64,000 bases of DNA from Gibbula magus (Eukaryota; Mollusca; Gastropoda; Trochida; Trochidae), in NCBI GenBank assembly GCA_936450465.1, contig OW388304.1:36981593-37045592 (forward strand), written 5' to 3'. Positions within the stretch are counted from its first letter, which is position 1. Each line of letters starts with the position of its first letter. Of this stretch, positions 12,300 through 24,600 are shown one piece after another. A program made the position numbers and the translations under genes. Below the pieces are notes generated by a model that ran no database searches, was not told the origin of the DNA, and saw only the letters and a list, made by a program, of their open reading frames with translations.

Positions 12300-13730
12300 A
12301 AATGGTTCTATAGTACATTAAAATAAAATAATCAACTGCAGTGGGGAAATCTAATGCTGGTGAACATTTTATCAAAGAAAATATTAATATTTCAGAAGCC
12401 TTAAAACATATATTAAACGGTCGTTGATAAAGAGACAAGGAATTTTCTTTCTTTAGTGCATTCACCTGATATCAATTTCAATGTATTGAAAGCATATACA
12501 CAATACATAATATTGATAACAGTGTTTTATGTATAAAGACAAGGAATTAATGGATGATCAACTTGACCCCCACTAAATAGAAAACCCAATTTCCTTAAAG
12601 GTACATCCATTGTGTTGTTGGGGGTCGTATATTTCAAACGGTATCAATGGTGTTACTTTATCGAGAAGTACTGACTGTTACGGAAAACTAAAATGTTGAT
12701 GATAGTCGACTTCGTTTATTGACGATATGAAGGAAAAAGTAGTGATTTCTGATCGAAAACCGGACAATGCATCGCGATTGTCGCGCGCCAATGAGTCAAA
12801 CGTAATTTTGAAATCTTATTTATAACAGACAACGTGATAAATTTGGGTTGATCATGTTTAAACGGTCATATAACTACCGTGAATGTAAATGAGACGTGCA
12901 GTTTCGGTTTCTGCATATGTATAATGATGTTACTCGATTTTAATTGGAAACTAGTAATTTTGGATGAATATGCACGCTGAGTTAATTTATTTGCACTGTA
13001 AACAGCACATATGATGAGTTGGAACGTATGAAAGCCTTATGAAATGTTACACAACACAATGGATGCACCTTTCATATATGAACCGGAAATCTGTATTGAC
13101 GAATTTTATAAATGTACAAAAGATGTTAGACTAATTGATTTTCAATACGGATGTATTCAAAAATTTGTTTACACCAATCGTGGGTTACATTGGGAAGTAT
13201 GTGCGTTTACAAACCACATCATTCTGCCGACCCAGATATAACTAGTTGATATGAGCATGACAATGAAAGTGCAAACATTACCCCAAAAAAGCAAAACTCT
13301 AAGAGAAAATGAAAGCAATAATTAAACAGTCAGAACGCTACAGCACATTATTTGCATGGTAAAATATTTTACAGATTGATCGTGATCATTAACATTCACG
13401 CACACAATATATTATAGATGTTGAATGCCTGTGTTGAGGACTCCTGAGATATGACATAGCATGTGGTCTTTTGTATGTCAACTCAAGTCGATCAGATGAC
13501 TTTCTAGCCTCGCTCATTGGCTTGTGTGAAAGGTCATCTGAATTCATCTGAATAAACCTTCCTCTCTCTATGCCTACATCATAATTCTTGTGCATTTTAC
13601 CTTCCAAAACTGGAGTGCAGTATCTACAACCTATGACACATCAGCAGCAAATATTAACGCATACAGATTATCAACACTAGCATTAGTAATAACACATTTC
13701 ATCAACACTTTCTGGAACTGACCAAAGACA
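12300..13730. other. Gene-free 3' flank of G1
   Basis: No supported gene. The 12590-12800 block is the inverted partner of 225-420. Short ORFs at 13044-13241 and 13389-13607 have no recognisable feature. Confidence 0.4.
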
Positions 13731-13734
13731 TAAG

Positions 13735-14347
13735 ACACCAGAAGAGCGTTTGCGGGACACCGCAAAAGCAGAGCAGCTCCGAAACTTTAGGTCTCGCCTT
13801 TCCCTGTTCCGCCTTCTCCTCAGCATAAATCAAATGGGAATTTTTTTGACAAAAATTTGTTTATTATTCAAGTTATTCTAACAAGTTGAATCATCACTGG
13901 GGTCACTTTCACAACTTTGTTCTTAAAACCTATTTCTGATTTCAAAATTGGATCAAAAGATTAACATATGGCCTTAACCAATATCTCGTGACCTTGACCT
14001 TTGATCTTCAAGGTAACACAGTCAATGATCACTTTTCATTGTGTATAACAATCATGTAATGATTCAAAGTGTTAATAGTTAAAATAAGACATTTTCGCAG
14101 AAGCATGCTTAAGTCGTGCCCTTGCTGTGAAGTTATCGTGTTTACAAGGATTTTTTTTTAGCGATTTCAGAACTCGTGACCTTGACCTTTGACCGTGAAT
14201 GTGAACATGTCAAAAATTTTCCCCAGGGGCATAAGTAAGAAGTTATGTATATGAGTTCTCAACAATTTCTAGGAAAAAAGTTATAGCAAATGCAGGCGGC
14301 GGCGGCGACGACGGAAACTGCACAAAAACTGATAGCAGCTCCAACTA
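13735..14347 (+). mobile_element. Dispersed repeat with GACCTTGACCTTTGA motifs
   Basis: Starts near GCGTTTGCGGGACACCGC and ends near AGCAGCTCCAACTAAGTCGG. It has two GTGACCTTGACCTTTGA words and a (GGC)n-like tract before the end. A shortened inverted copy lies in G1 intron 3. Non-coding; class not determined. Confidence 0.6.
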
Positions 14348-14739
14348 AGTCGGAGCTGCTAACAAAGATTGAAATACAGCCTTGATGGATACCTTGATTA
14401 CATTTGAAAGTATCAGTGAGGCAATTGGTAGTCCTAAAGAAGCTACCATCTTCGAAGACATTAATATTAAAATATTATTAAATTTACCAGTTATCCCAAC
14501 ATCGTTTGAACAAATGAACTGCAATATTTTCTTAATATAAACATGCATGACCTCTCGGTATAAATATTGTCTCTTTTTAACACCTCCACCTCAGTAAGAG
14601 TAAGTATATACTATGTAACGTGGAGTATCGTCACATTATAAAGGTTGTTATCCAGAAAATCCTCCTTTTCTTGTGTATGTCACCACTAAATGCCCTTCAA
14701 CGACTTGATCCTTTAAAAAATCAAACACAAAATTAATTA

Positions 14740-14895
14740 ATCAAATTTATCATACAATGGATAGTGTTCTCGGCAGGATAAAGGCAACGGATATTTTCGA
14801 TATCTGTTGGGGTCATATACGGATAACGATGCAAATTACAGAGGTCAAGTGACGGAACATCTTTTGAAAATGACGTCACAAATGTTAATATATAT

Positions 14896-14932
<37 letters not shown>

Positions 14933-15345
14933 GCTTCATTTCATATACATTAATTTGAGAAATGACAAAACAAACATTGTGCAATGCATAGTGCGGCAAA
15001 TTTTATTGTGATCAAGCAGTGCGAAACTATGTTCATCTACCGAAATCTACCGAGCAAACACTTTATAAATATTCACAGGTAACAAAGGAAGTTCGAGTCA
15101 CCTATTCATTTATTGAACATCAATCTTCACTGTTCCATAATGTACTTTGTGTGAAGGAGATTTTAAAATAAACTGTTTAATATTCAATTTAGCTCTCCTT
15201 GTGATATGCGAGTCGTTATTTGCAACCGAGCGGAAGGGAAGCAACTCTCGCCGGTCTCTTTGTGAGATGAACTCGACCACAGTCTCGACAGGACGTGAGT
15301 TCGAATGCGCCGTCCTTACGTTAAATATTTCTCATTTGTAAAACG
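14740..15345. repeat. Duplicated flank block of G1 (partner at 30255-30745)
   Basis: Aligns with 30255-30745: GTGTTCTCGGC.GGATAAAGG, GCAAATTACAGA.GTCAAGTG, TTTGAGAAATGACAAAACAA and CACTTTATAAATA.TCACAGG are shared. It shows that the G1 and G2 units were duplicated with several kb of 3' flank. An (AT)n tract (14901-14928) expanded in this copy only. Confidence 0.75.
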
Positions 15346-15349
15346 CATC

Positions 15350-18118
15350 TTGAAACGTATTAAAACATTGAAACTTAAGATCTTATTTGAACTGAAAGCA
15401 TAATTTAGGAGGCATTATTTTATGTCAATATACTGTGACAACAACACGCTGTTCATTTACATATATCATAACGCGTAGTTAGAAATAAGTTCAACTTTGA
15501 AATTACTGTTGTCAAGCTATTTAGCGCATAAAGAATGAAGAATAACTATTTGATGATAAATAAGTTAGCATGCTCGTGTGTTTTGGGATGGTCAATATCC
15601 TGCAACAGAAATAAACACAATGTATTTCTGCGAGCCTTGTCACTCTCATGATAACTTCTATGTATCAAATGTTTTTGCAAGTCTATGGAGACACAACAAA
15701 ACCTGCCTCTTTTTACGAGCATACCTCTGAAGAACAACATTCAATGAAAATATAATGATCAACAGTGTTATGCTCTAAATCCAGCCCGACACTTTTGGAT
15801 AATATAATTCCTTTCACAACACTTCCGAAGTCTTGATGTTGAAATATAAGTAAACAATTTACAAAGCGAATCTGTTTAACAAAATACCCCTTTCGTAATG
15901 TGACATGTTTCAATGAGTATGATTTTGGATGATTTGATAAATCCAGCTGCCATGCCGTCTGACAACCCGTCCATGTTAAAGTTTACCTCCTGTTCAGCCA
16001 TACTGTCATTTAAGGAGAGGAGGAGAGAAATGGAGTTCACTTACGGTAACATTTTGCCACAATATATTATTGTTGTGAGTAATTCTGAAAATATATGCAG
16101 AAGGCCAAAAAAAAGAAGAAATAATTTGTTTCTGGTTTCCACCATAACTCAAATTCTCTAGCCTCAGAAAACATTGGACATTGAAAATGTCACTCGTTTC
16201 TGTTGAGGCGGAGTGTAGGGTAGAGGTTTTTGACCATTTGGAATAGTAACATTTATTTAAGAGGGTCTCTGATTTATTTATATCAATAGTTGTGTCAATT
16301 ATATTTTCAACCGGTGAGAAGTTTATATAAAATGGAATTTATCTCTTAATTTGGAAAAAAACAAATGTCGTAAATAAAATAAAACATCGCGTCATCGCAT
16401 CATTATTGCCGGATGCGGCGTAATGGGCGAATCACTTGAAAGGAACCCGGCGTACTCATGTTTGAAATGGCGAAGGCGGCGTATAATGGCGGACAAGTGT
16501 TATCATTGCGACATTCAATAACTATTTTGATAATACGATAGTTGAATGATTTATTTTATATTGTCGGTTCTTTGTAACAGTGCATTGTACGCTAATAAAA
16601 TGTTAATCCATGTCTTAAAATTATTTCCAAATAATTCTTGTATGATATAAATGACATGTTTATTGAAGCTAGTTTGAGGTTTGATGACGTCTTCCTGTCT
16701 GTACGCCGATACACTTGTTTCAACTTAAGCCTGGTCCAGGAACGGCGTATGCCGGACATGTGGTCGGTGTATACGCCGCTCAAACGAATCAAGCATAGCC
16801 ATAGATAATTCACTTGTAGGTTGATTGTGCTTGCCTTAAGGTTGCTTCAAAATCCATTGTTAGTTTGGGCTTTTGTTCATAGGGAACAATTAGTTTGTTA
16901 GTGCCCTTATCGAAAGGACATACATATATTTAGTGTCTCCATCATAAGAGGCAAATATACATCAAATAGTTTACATATATCAATCCACATTTAGACTATT
17001 TCTTTAGTTCATATAAAGAGAATCACGTTTAGTTCCATACTTCATGAAGAGAATTACATTTAGTTCCTTGCTTTTATTAAGATAATCACGTTTAGTTCCT
17101 TGAGTTTGTAATGTTTTCAACATACCAGTTTATTTCATCCTTATAAGCTTCCACTGCAAAACAAATGATAAAAGTGTTTAATTAAAATTTTTGTTATGTT
17201 AACAGTGCCTTTAATTTCAAAATATAGACTAGCTATATATTAAAATGTATGAGAAAGGATTCTGAATTTATTCATCGAAAGTGCTACCTTAAAGAGCACT
17301 CAATGATGTTAGTGTTTCAAATACAAAATTAGTTGTGGAAAATATACTTATAACGTATATCGCTAGAGAAATCTTTTATCTACAACATGACATGTGATAA
17401 ATAATGTTCATATCACGACAATGTAATGCAATTTGGTTTCAAAGAGAAGTACCCCTTCGAGTAACGTGCGTCAAGGATATCTGACGTCATATAAACAGAA
17501 TTTCCTTTATTGCATGAAACGTACTACACAGCAGCAAGCGTTTCCGAAGTGTGAAGGCTCGTTTAGTCGCCATAGCAACCCACGTGCTGCACGTGCTACT
17601 CTCACACATCACTGAATGTTACTAATTTGTGCAATTTCTCCGCTTATTTGGGGTCGAACAAATCTGTGAAATATTAAGTGTATATATTTCACGAAGATAG
17701 ATTTTTGGCAATGTTCCGATATCTTAATCAACGTCCTTGATGGCTCTTTAATTTAAGTAAAATATAGCACCACTACCACGGTGTTATTACAAACAACTCT
17801 TAAAATCGTTCGACGATCCCCCAAATTTAACTACTTTTTTGGTTAAAATACACAATAAGCATGCTGCTTTAAGTAAATTAAAAATGCTAATTCATTGTAT
17901 TTTTTCGTCCTATCTCTCCTTAAGTCATTATTACACAAGTGTTACACATAGCACCTGGAATGTCACATGAAGATAAGCATAAAACTCGATCACAGGTCAA
18001 CAGAGATTAGAAGTGGTTAACCTAGGAACATATATTAGGTCAATATTGTGGTATAATATTTTCTTGTAGATCAAGTTTATTCAAGGATTCCGTCAGTTTA
18101 AGTTGTTGATTGTCATAA
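15350..18118. other. Intergenic region between G1 and G2
   Basis: No supported gene. ORFs of 60-82 codons are present at the frequency expected of AT-rich DNA. A slightly GC-richer patch (16390-16510 and 16680-16800, several GGCGGCGTA words) is unexplained. Confidence 0.4.
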
Positions 18119-18119
18119 T

Positions 18120-18193
<74 letters not shown>
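18119..18193. repeat. (AT)n microsatellite
   Basis: About 75 bp of AT with one G interruption. The ORFs across it are artefacts. Confidence 0.95.
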
Positions 18194-18198
<5 letters not shown>

Positions 18199-18284
18199 GT
18201 CTCTATAATCTCTAACATCAGCATATTTCTTATGTCTTACTTCAACCATGGAGGCTGTGTTTTAGTGTCTTTTTGCAGGGGGGA

Positions 18285-18535
18285 ATAGGGGCACGGCTAC
18301 TTTGTCTACAGTAGAGAACTGTTCTACAATCAGTTAGGTTTGGTTGCAACGCCACACTGAATTTCAGTGCAGTAACACCCATGGTTCGCTAGTTCCAGTC
18401 GTTACTCGCACGTTTCACCGCAATACATAGCCAAATGGCTTTGCGGGCTTTCTCCCTGCCATAAAACTAGCAGCCATGATAAAAGTGAAATACTCTTGAC
18501 CACTCACCTCATCTCACCTTTTTGTAAGGTTTATA
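18285..18535 (+). mobile_element. tRNA-derived SINE, 5'-truncated
   Basis: Shares with the copy at 36970-37200 the body GGGGCACGGC.ACTTTGTC, CACTGAATTTCAGTGCAGTA, ACCCATGGTTCGCTAGTTCC and GGTTTCACCGCAAT-like words. It continues with CATAAAACTAGCAGCC and ends in (CTCAC)n. The tRNA-like head is missing. Confidence 0.7.
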
Positions 18536-18539
18536 ATAT

Positions 18540-19500
18540 TTCCTAGCAAAGTCTGCAGGCTGATAGCACGTGTTTTTGATAGTTAACATCGATGTTTCAA
18601 TGTTGTTATTTATCTCATTTAAGAGGGTTTCAAATTCAGTTTCAATTAAGCTTTTAAAGTTCAGGCGAAATATATTGTTCTCTTATATTATTTGCAATTG
18701 GTTTATGAGACTATTATGTGAAAATGAGACCCCAACATATTAATATGCTGTTCCTTTATTAAACTAGAGCAGCTGAAACATTGCATACAAATCCACTGCT
18801 TTTCACCAGCCAGTGAAAAAAGAAAAAAATGGGCAGGGCTAAGAGGGTTGAAGGGTTACCAGAAGTGATGTACGTGGAGGAATGGGATGTAAACATACGC
18901 TTATTATTTATAATCACAAACAGTGGGAAGTCGGTCAATCGATAGGTCATATCTATACTTTGCAACAATGCCATACCAACGTTCTGCTGTAAATTGTTCA
19001 AGTAATCCTGGTTATCAACTTTAACTTTACAAGTTTCGCTCTTTCCACCAAATAGACCGATTTTGTTCGAGCGAAGAGAGCTTTGTGGCAACCAACTTCA
19101 GCCTCACGTCTGCGTTCAGATGACTTCCCTGAATATTGTTTTGTTTGTGCAGTGGCTTATTTGTATACGTGCTGTACAAGCGCGAATTGGAATCTCTTTA
19201 AAATCAAAACAAAACATACAACTTAAATTTTTTGTTATGAGAAAAATGTAGATCGGCCAACCAGCCAAGGACTTATGTATCGCTCTCCAAGAAAACATAC
19301 ATGCTACGTATATCTATATCATTTTGAACAAAAGTACACATAATCAGTTGTATACATTTTGATGATTGTGCAAGTATTTCGCATGCGATAATAACCTACA
19401 ATGTGTCCACTGATTAGAATAACGAACATGTTTTTATCATGACCTTGATAACCCATGTATATCGTCGTATATCCTCAGTAATCGTACACCAAAATGTTTT
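18540..19500. other. Intergenic, nothing recognised
   Basis: AT-rich, with overlapping ORFs on both strands at 18759-19298 that show no recognisable domain or codon bias. Confidence 0.35.
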
Positions 19501-19549
19501 TCTTCAAATGAGTACCAGCGACACCCTACATAATACTGAATGGAACATC

Positions 19550-21475
19550 ATCGAAAATAAAAGAGCAGCCTTCGAGATGCACTAAAGTTTCAAGAAAATC
19601 GGCCCAACCTTTACTTCTGGATACGAAAGACTAAATTGGTACGAATAATAATAAGGAAACTCGGATAAAAACAATAGGTCTTCAAGGCGAAAGTCATGAA
19701 GACCTATTGTCTTTATCCGAATTAAAATTGAAATAAGAGGGATTGTATTTAAGTTTTTGACAATATTAAACTCATCCCTAACTACTATAATGCTATCATG
19801 TATAACCTGTCATTCAGGTCCAACCTATATTCAATAATATTTTAGCCGGTTAGTAAGTCTCTCGGATGATTCGGGCATTATTGAGACTCACATTCCCCAT
19901 ATCAAAATCGAATAATTGAAAATAACAATGAAGGTTAAAGCATCCCTAATTTCAAGGGGGTACGTTTCCCGGAAATGATTCTGACAACAGTAAAGAATAA
20001 ACACACAAAAATATTGGATACAAATCCACCTCAAAAAAGTAAAACGAACGTTTTAAAAATTACTTTATTAACACAGCCACCAACATTTCATTACCCAATC
20101 AGCTTCAAGCGAGAGGTGTGTCGTGTTACTCAGAAGTCAATGTCCTAACGAATACCTCGCTTATGTCATTGTTTACATTTTAGACTCAAGCCGTCACATA
20201 TTTTTCACTGATTGTATTTGTCAAAACAGCCTCAAAGTGGTCAAAATCGATTAAAAACATTGTCGGCATATTCTGTTCAGACGTTAAATAACTTTTTGTT
20301 GTTGTACACGTGTTTAGATTCTTTAATCTCTGAGGAACCTAAGCTAAATCTAACGTCATTGTCTTTTCTGTTTCATTTTGAAATGTCAATTCTAAGGCGT
20401 AACTGACCATTTTCAGCTATGTCAGACTCTGATTCTGGCAATGAGTTCTCGATTTGAACAAATTAAGTCTAGTGATAATGAAGATTTGTATGAAGAACAA
20501 GCGGATGTACCAAAGCATTGGTCATCTTGCTTGCACAAACACATCTCGTTTCTATGTCTCGAATTAATCTGTTCCATTATTAAACAGTTGACATGAAATA
20601 AGCACATATGTATGATACTATCTCATTTGAGTGAAACTTACGAGGTTAATATGTAAAACTCTCACTTACTACTAGTCATAATAAAAATAACTTAACAATT
20701 TTAAGAAAGCAAATTATAATGTTCATATCTTTAAGGTCTTGCTTTTAAGGTCTTGGCCGAATGAGCTCTGAAGTATTCCACCATGATTTCATAGCGAAGG
20801 CGATCAGTACTGTGAATTGCGAGTTATTAAATCCCATAGTTTTGTCTGAACACAATGCACATCATAATAGACGAATAAGGGGAAGAATGCACGGTCAATA
20901 GTATGTGTTCACAGTCAACGACAAGCCAATGCTAGTGTGACCCAAAATATCCCACCTCCGATAATACACAAAGGAAGGCTATCACAAGGGTTGTGTTACA
21001 TGACACTGCTAAAATATTACACATTTGATGTTATTCTGGTAAAGTTATAAATAAGAGATTATTATTTTATCAACAATTCAGTATGAAGACAATGATGAAG
21101 AGATACAGCACGATTTTTGCTCAAATTACTCCTTAAAAAATATAACTTTTAAAAAAACTTTTTAAAATTCACATCTACTTCATTTACATTCGAGGGTGAA
21201 ACATTTTTGTGATATTTCATAAACGTTTATTCAGCTTTCCACCATGGCACGATATTCAGACTCCACTCTGAATCTGTAAATGTTTGTTGGATGTACTTTC
21301 TCTCAGAAACAAAGCAAATTGGAAACAGCTGTAACTACCTTTTCACAATACTTTGCATGATTCCCTAAAAGCCAGTTTTTGAGGAACATGTTTTAATATC
21401 TGAACTTTAATAATAAATTATAATTAGACAAGTTAATGTATTTTGTGTTCTTCTACAAAAATAGGTGTTGTGTAC
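19550..21475. repeat. G2 upstream region, duplicated at 60900-62140
   Basis: The two regions share long stretches in the same orientation, for example AACGACAAGCCAAT, GACACTGCTAAAATATTACA and CACTCTGAATCTGTAAATGT. About 20070-20700 is present only here. A hairpin GTCTTCA.GGCGAAAGTCATGAAGAC lies at about 19680-19705. Similarity ends just before G2 exon 1. Confidence 0.75.
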
Positions 21476-21552
21476 TATGTTCCTGTTTTTTTATGCCGTC
21501 AGGATGTTCGTCGTTTCAATTGGCTTAATTATGCTGATAAGAGTAACATATG

Positions 21553-21589
21553 ATCGCCTGACCAAAACAGACGGCACAGATAAGGATAC
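21553..21589 (+). promoter_or_regulatory. Conserved 5' flanking block of G2 with GATA motif
   Basis: ACCAAAACAGACGG followed by AGATAAGGATAC (21578-21589), about 34 bp before the ATG. The same motif lies at the same place in G3 and G4. WGATAR is the consensus of GATA factors; binding is inferred. Confidence 0.5.
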
Positions 21590-21622
21590 CCGCAGTTCTT
21601 GTAATTTCTGTATATCGACAAT

Positions 21623-24600
21623 ATGTATTTTACAAGTTTCTGTATTGCCTTCATACTTTGCCTGTATGGGGTGAGAACTAACAACACAACAGACTACATC
21701 CATCAGCTGGAGCTGAAGATCTCTCATCTCGAGAGTCACTCTCTGGCATCGGAACAGAAGCAGGCTGCTGTTCTATCCAGTATTCTATCCAGGATACAAT
21801 CCCAGGAACAGGGAATACAGTCCCATAACCAGACGATACAATCCCAGGAACAGAGGATACAGTCCCAGAACAAGATGATACTGTCTCAGGACCAGAAGAT
21901 ACAGTCCTACGAACAGAAGATGCAGTCCCAGGACTTAAAGATAGGGTCCCAAAACCAGACGTTACAGTCCTATGAACAGAGGATGCAGTCACAGAACAAG
22001 ATGATACAGGCCCAGGGCCAGAGGTTACAGTCCCTGGAACAGAAGACGCAGTCCCAGGAAAAGATGATACAGTCCCAGGACACGAAGATACAGTCCCAAA
22101 ACCAGACGTTACAGTCCTATGAACAGAGGATGCAGTCCCAGAACAAGATGATACAGACCCAGGAACAGAGGTTACAGTCCCTGGAACAGAAGACGCAGTC
22201 CCAGGAAAAGACGATACAGTCCCAGGAAAAGACGATACAGTCCCTGGAACAGAAGATGCACTCCGATGAACAGAAGATGCATGCCCAAGACCTGAAGATA
22301 CAGTCCCAGGAAAAGAATACACAGGAACTCAAGGTTTGGCCATTTTTATTTCTAGAAATAAAGTAAACGTTTCTAAGCATCAATGTCCGACACGTAATAT
22401 ATCATGTTCTACTTATTACAAAGGTCATGAAAATGTGCCAAATTTATTTTCTAATATAGATTTTATCACCGAGTTGATTACGCAAAGTCAGGTAAGACAC
22501 CTGAAGTCATTTATCTATTCATTTCAAGTAAAAAGCTTTTACTAAAGTATAACTTGAAAGATAAATCCCCCGATATGTTTGCCTTCGTAATTGTGAAACA
22601 ATCATGAGTATTACAATGAATAGTAAATGCTAACAAACTGTTTCATACTTAATACGGTTGATTCATGTAAATATATTTCAATGATTTGTCAATTTATGCT
22701 CCCTGGAATATAATTTATTTGGCATATTTTTAAGTGGTTTTATATTTACGAATGGAATATCCTCAAATAAATGTCGATAATCACCATTCATTTATATTTC
22801 TCCTGACATGTTTAAATCGTCGATTAATTGACATTTAATTAATGTGAAGCATTCATCATGTATCCTTTACAACATTTCAACATTCTCTAACATGTTTGAT
22901 CAATATGTGTTTTTGGAGTAAGAATGTATTGGACCAAAACCTGTTTTTCTTTTTCACTGTACCATTTCGTAAAATTTACTTTCAAGTATTCTCTCGTTGG
23001 AAATATATATATGAAATATATTAAACATAAATGGCTATGGACAACCTCACTTTTCAATATCATCGAATTTGATTGTTCACATTACGCATACGCATACGCA
23101 TACGCATACGCATACACATACACATACGCATACGCATAGTATCAACCATGTTTTAAATTGAGTCGGTTAATAACATTTTGGTTCAGTATCAAGGGATCTT
23201 ATACATTTCACCAATGTTTGTAATTCATTTTTACAGAGTGAAGTACAAAACGTCACTAAAATTGCCTCGGCCTCCTCAGGTTTGTATGATTAAAACATAA
23301 ACTATTTGTTTGATATGTCATTATATATCCATGTAGAAAAAATCATCCAAAATATACCCAATTTCACAAACACAAACTACTGTTACTTGATATAATCGAT
23401 TTTGATTATGATGAGGATATATTCTACATTATTTAGATACCTATATATTGACTAGACCTACTATGCCATGCGTCATAAGGCAGGGTGCCAATCAAACCTT
23501 AACACGGACAAAAAGAAGAGCTGGGATGATAAAGCCCCTGCTCATGGGCAGTCACTCGGTGGTCTCATGACGTCACTCCCATGATACTGCAATCTCCTGT
23601 CAGCTGCTGAGCTATGCAGTCGTGCTCTCTCTCTTGTTTTTCTGAGCAGTTTACTCTAGGTAGACCTTTTATTGTGTTGGGTGTTTGTGTTGAATGGCTT
23701 GGCGACATGAGCTAGGCTTGACCTACCATGCTCAGTCTGCACGCTTTTTGCACGTGCAGCCTGGGTTGCTCGGTTCACTCACCTTTCTTGATGGGCTGGT
23801 TGGTTGGTGGGTCTTCATCTCATACCTTCTGACAGTCACCCCTCCCTAGTGAATGGCTTTGTCTTCCGATAGGTCAGTCGTTCACTATCGGACAAATTTC
23901 ACCTCAGCCCTCACTAGTTGTTCGGCCTTCGGACTCTCCGGAAGTTGGACCCTCTGATTGTCAGACACTCTGCTAGACAGACCCTCCGATAGGCGGAGCC
24001 TTCAAAAGCTGGACCCACCAATAGCTGGACCCCGCGATAGCCTCAGTCTTCTCGCTTTTGGACGTTTCTCACTTAGCGTTTGTTTGTCATCTTGCGCTAA
24101 TTGGGTTGTGGTCACTAGTGGAAAGCCCTTGCTATAGTGACTGTCGGGTAGGTCTCGCTATATCGCTTTGCGTCCGCCTCCCATTTGGTGAATAGTTTTC
24201 ATCTGTGACCTGTGAGTAGCATTTGTCCTCCATAGTTCCCAGCTTCTTGCTTAATGACGTTTCTCGCCTTTGCGCGTCTACACCCTCCGTTAGTGAATTG
24301 TAGTACGACATTAACTATCGGTTAGCCTCCACTGTAACGTGTTTTCATCTGTTCGGTTGTTTTGTCTCACCTTTCCCGAATTAGTCATATGCCACAATGT
24401 TCTCAGCGTTTTGCACCAATTGTGGTGGCCGGAAGTCCGCAAGGAACGACCGGCATTTCTTATGTAGGAAATGCAAGACCTCATTAGCCTCCCTCTCGAC
24501 TACGGACTTCCACGACTTCGTAGCTGTGATATGTAAGTCTCTAAGTGAAAGGGCTTACATCTTGAAACTGACAGATGAATTGAGCTCTGCAATGGGTCAG

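Noticed and set aside
18040..18288. ORFs of YIYIYI repeats on both strands
   Set aside because: Translation of an (AT)n microsatellite; the same applies to 54904-55137 and 59303-59725.
21678..22322. Long antisense ORF (214 aa, SSVPGTVSS-type repeats) opposite the G2 heptad array
   Set aside because: A 21-bp repeat unit with no stop on the other strand automatically gives a long antisense frame; no start, signal or homology supports it.
22117..22383. Second antisense ORF with repeated Cys (CIFCSWDCI type) in the G2 array, and its counterpart 58375-58605 over the G4 array
   Set aside because: Same artefact of the minisatellite in another frame.
22336..22545. Continuation of G2 coding past exon 1 (69-aa ORF)
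   Set aside because: The AAG|GTTTGG donor is conserved in all paralogs and a linker exon with matching phase follows; reading on is intron.
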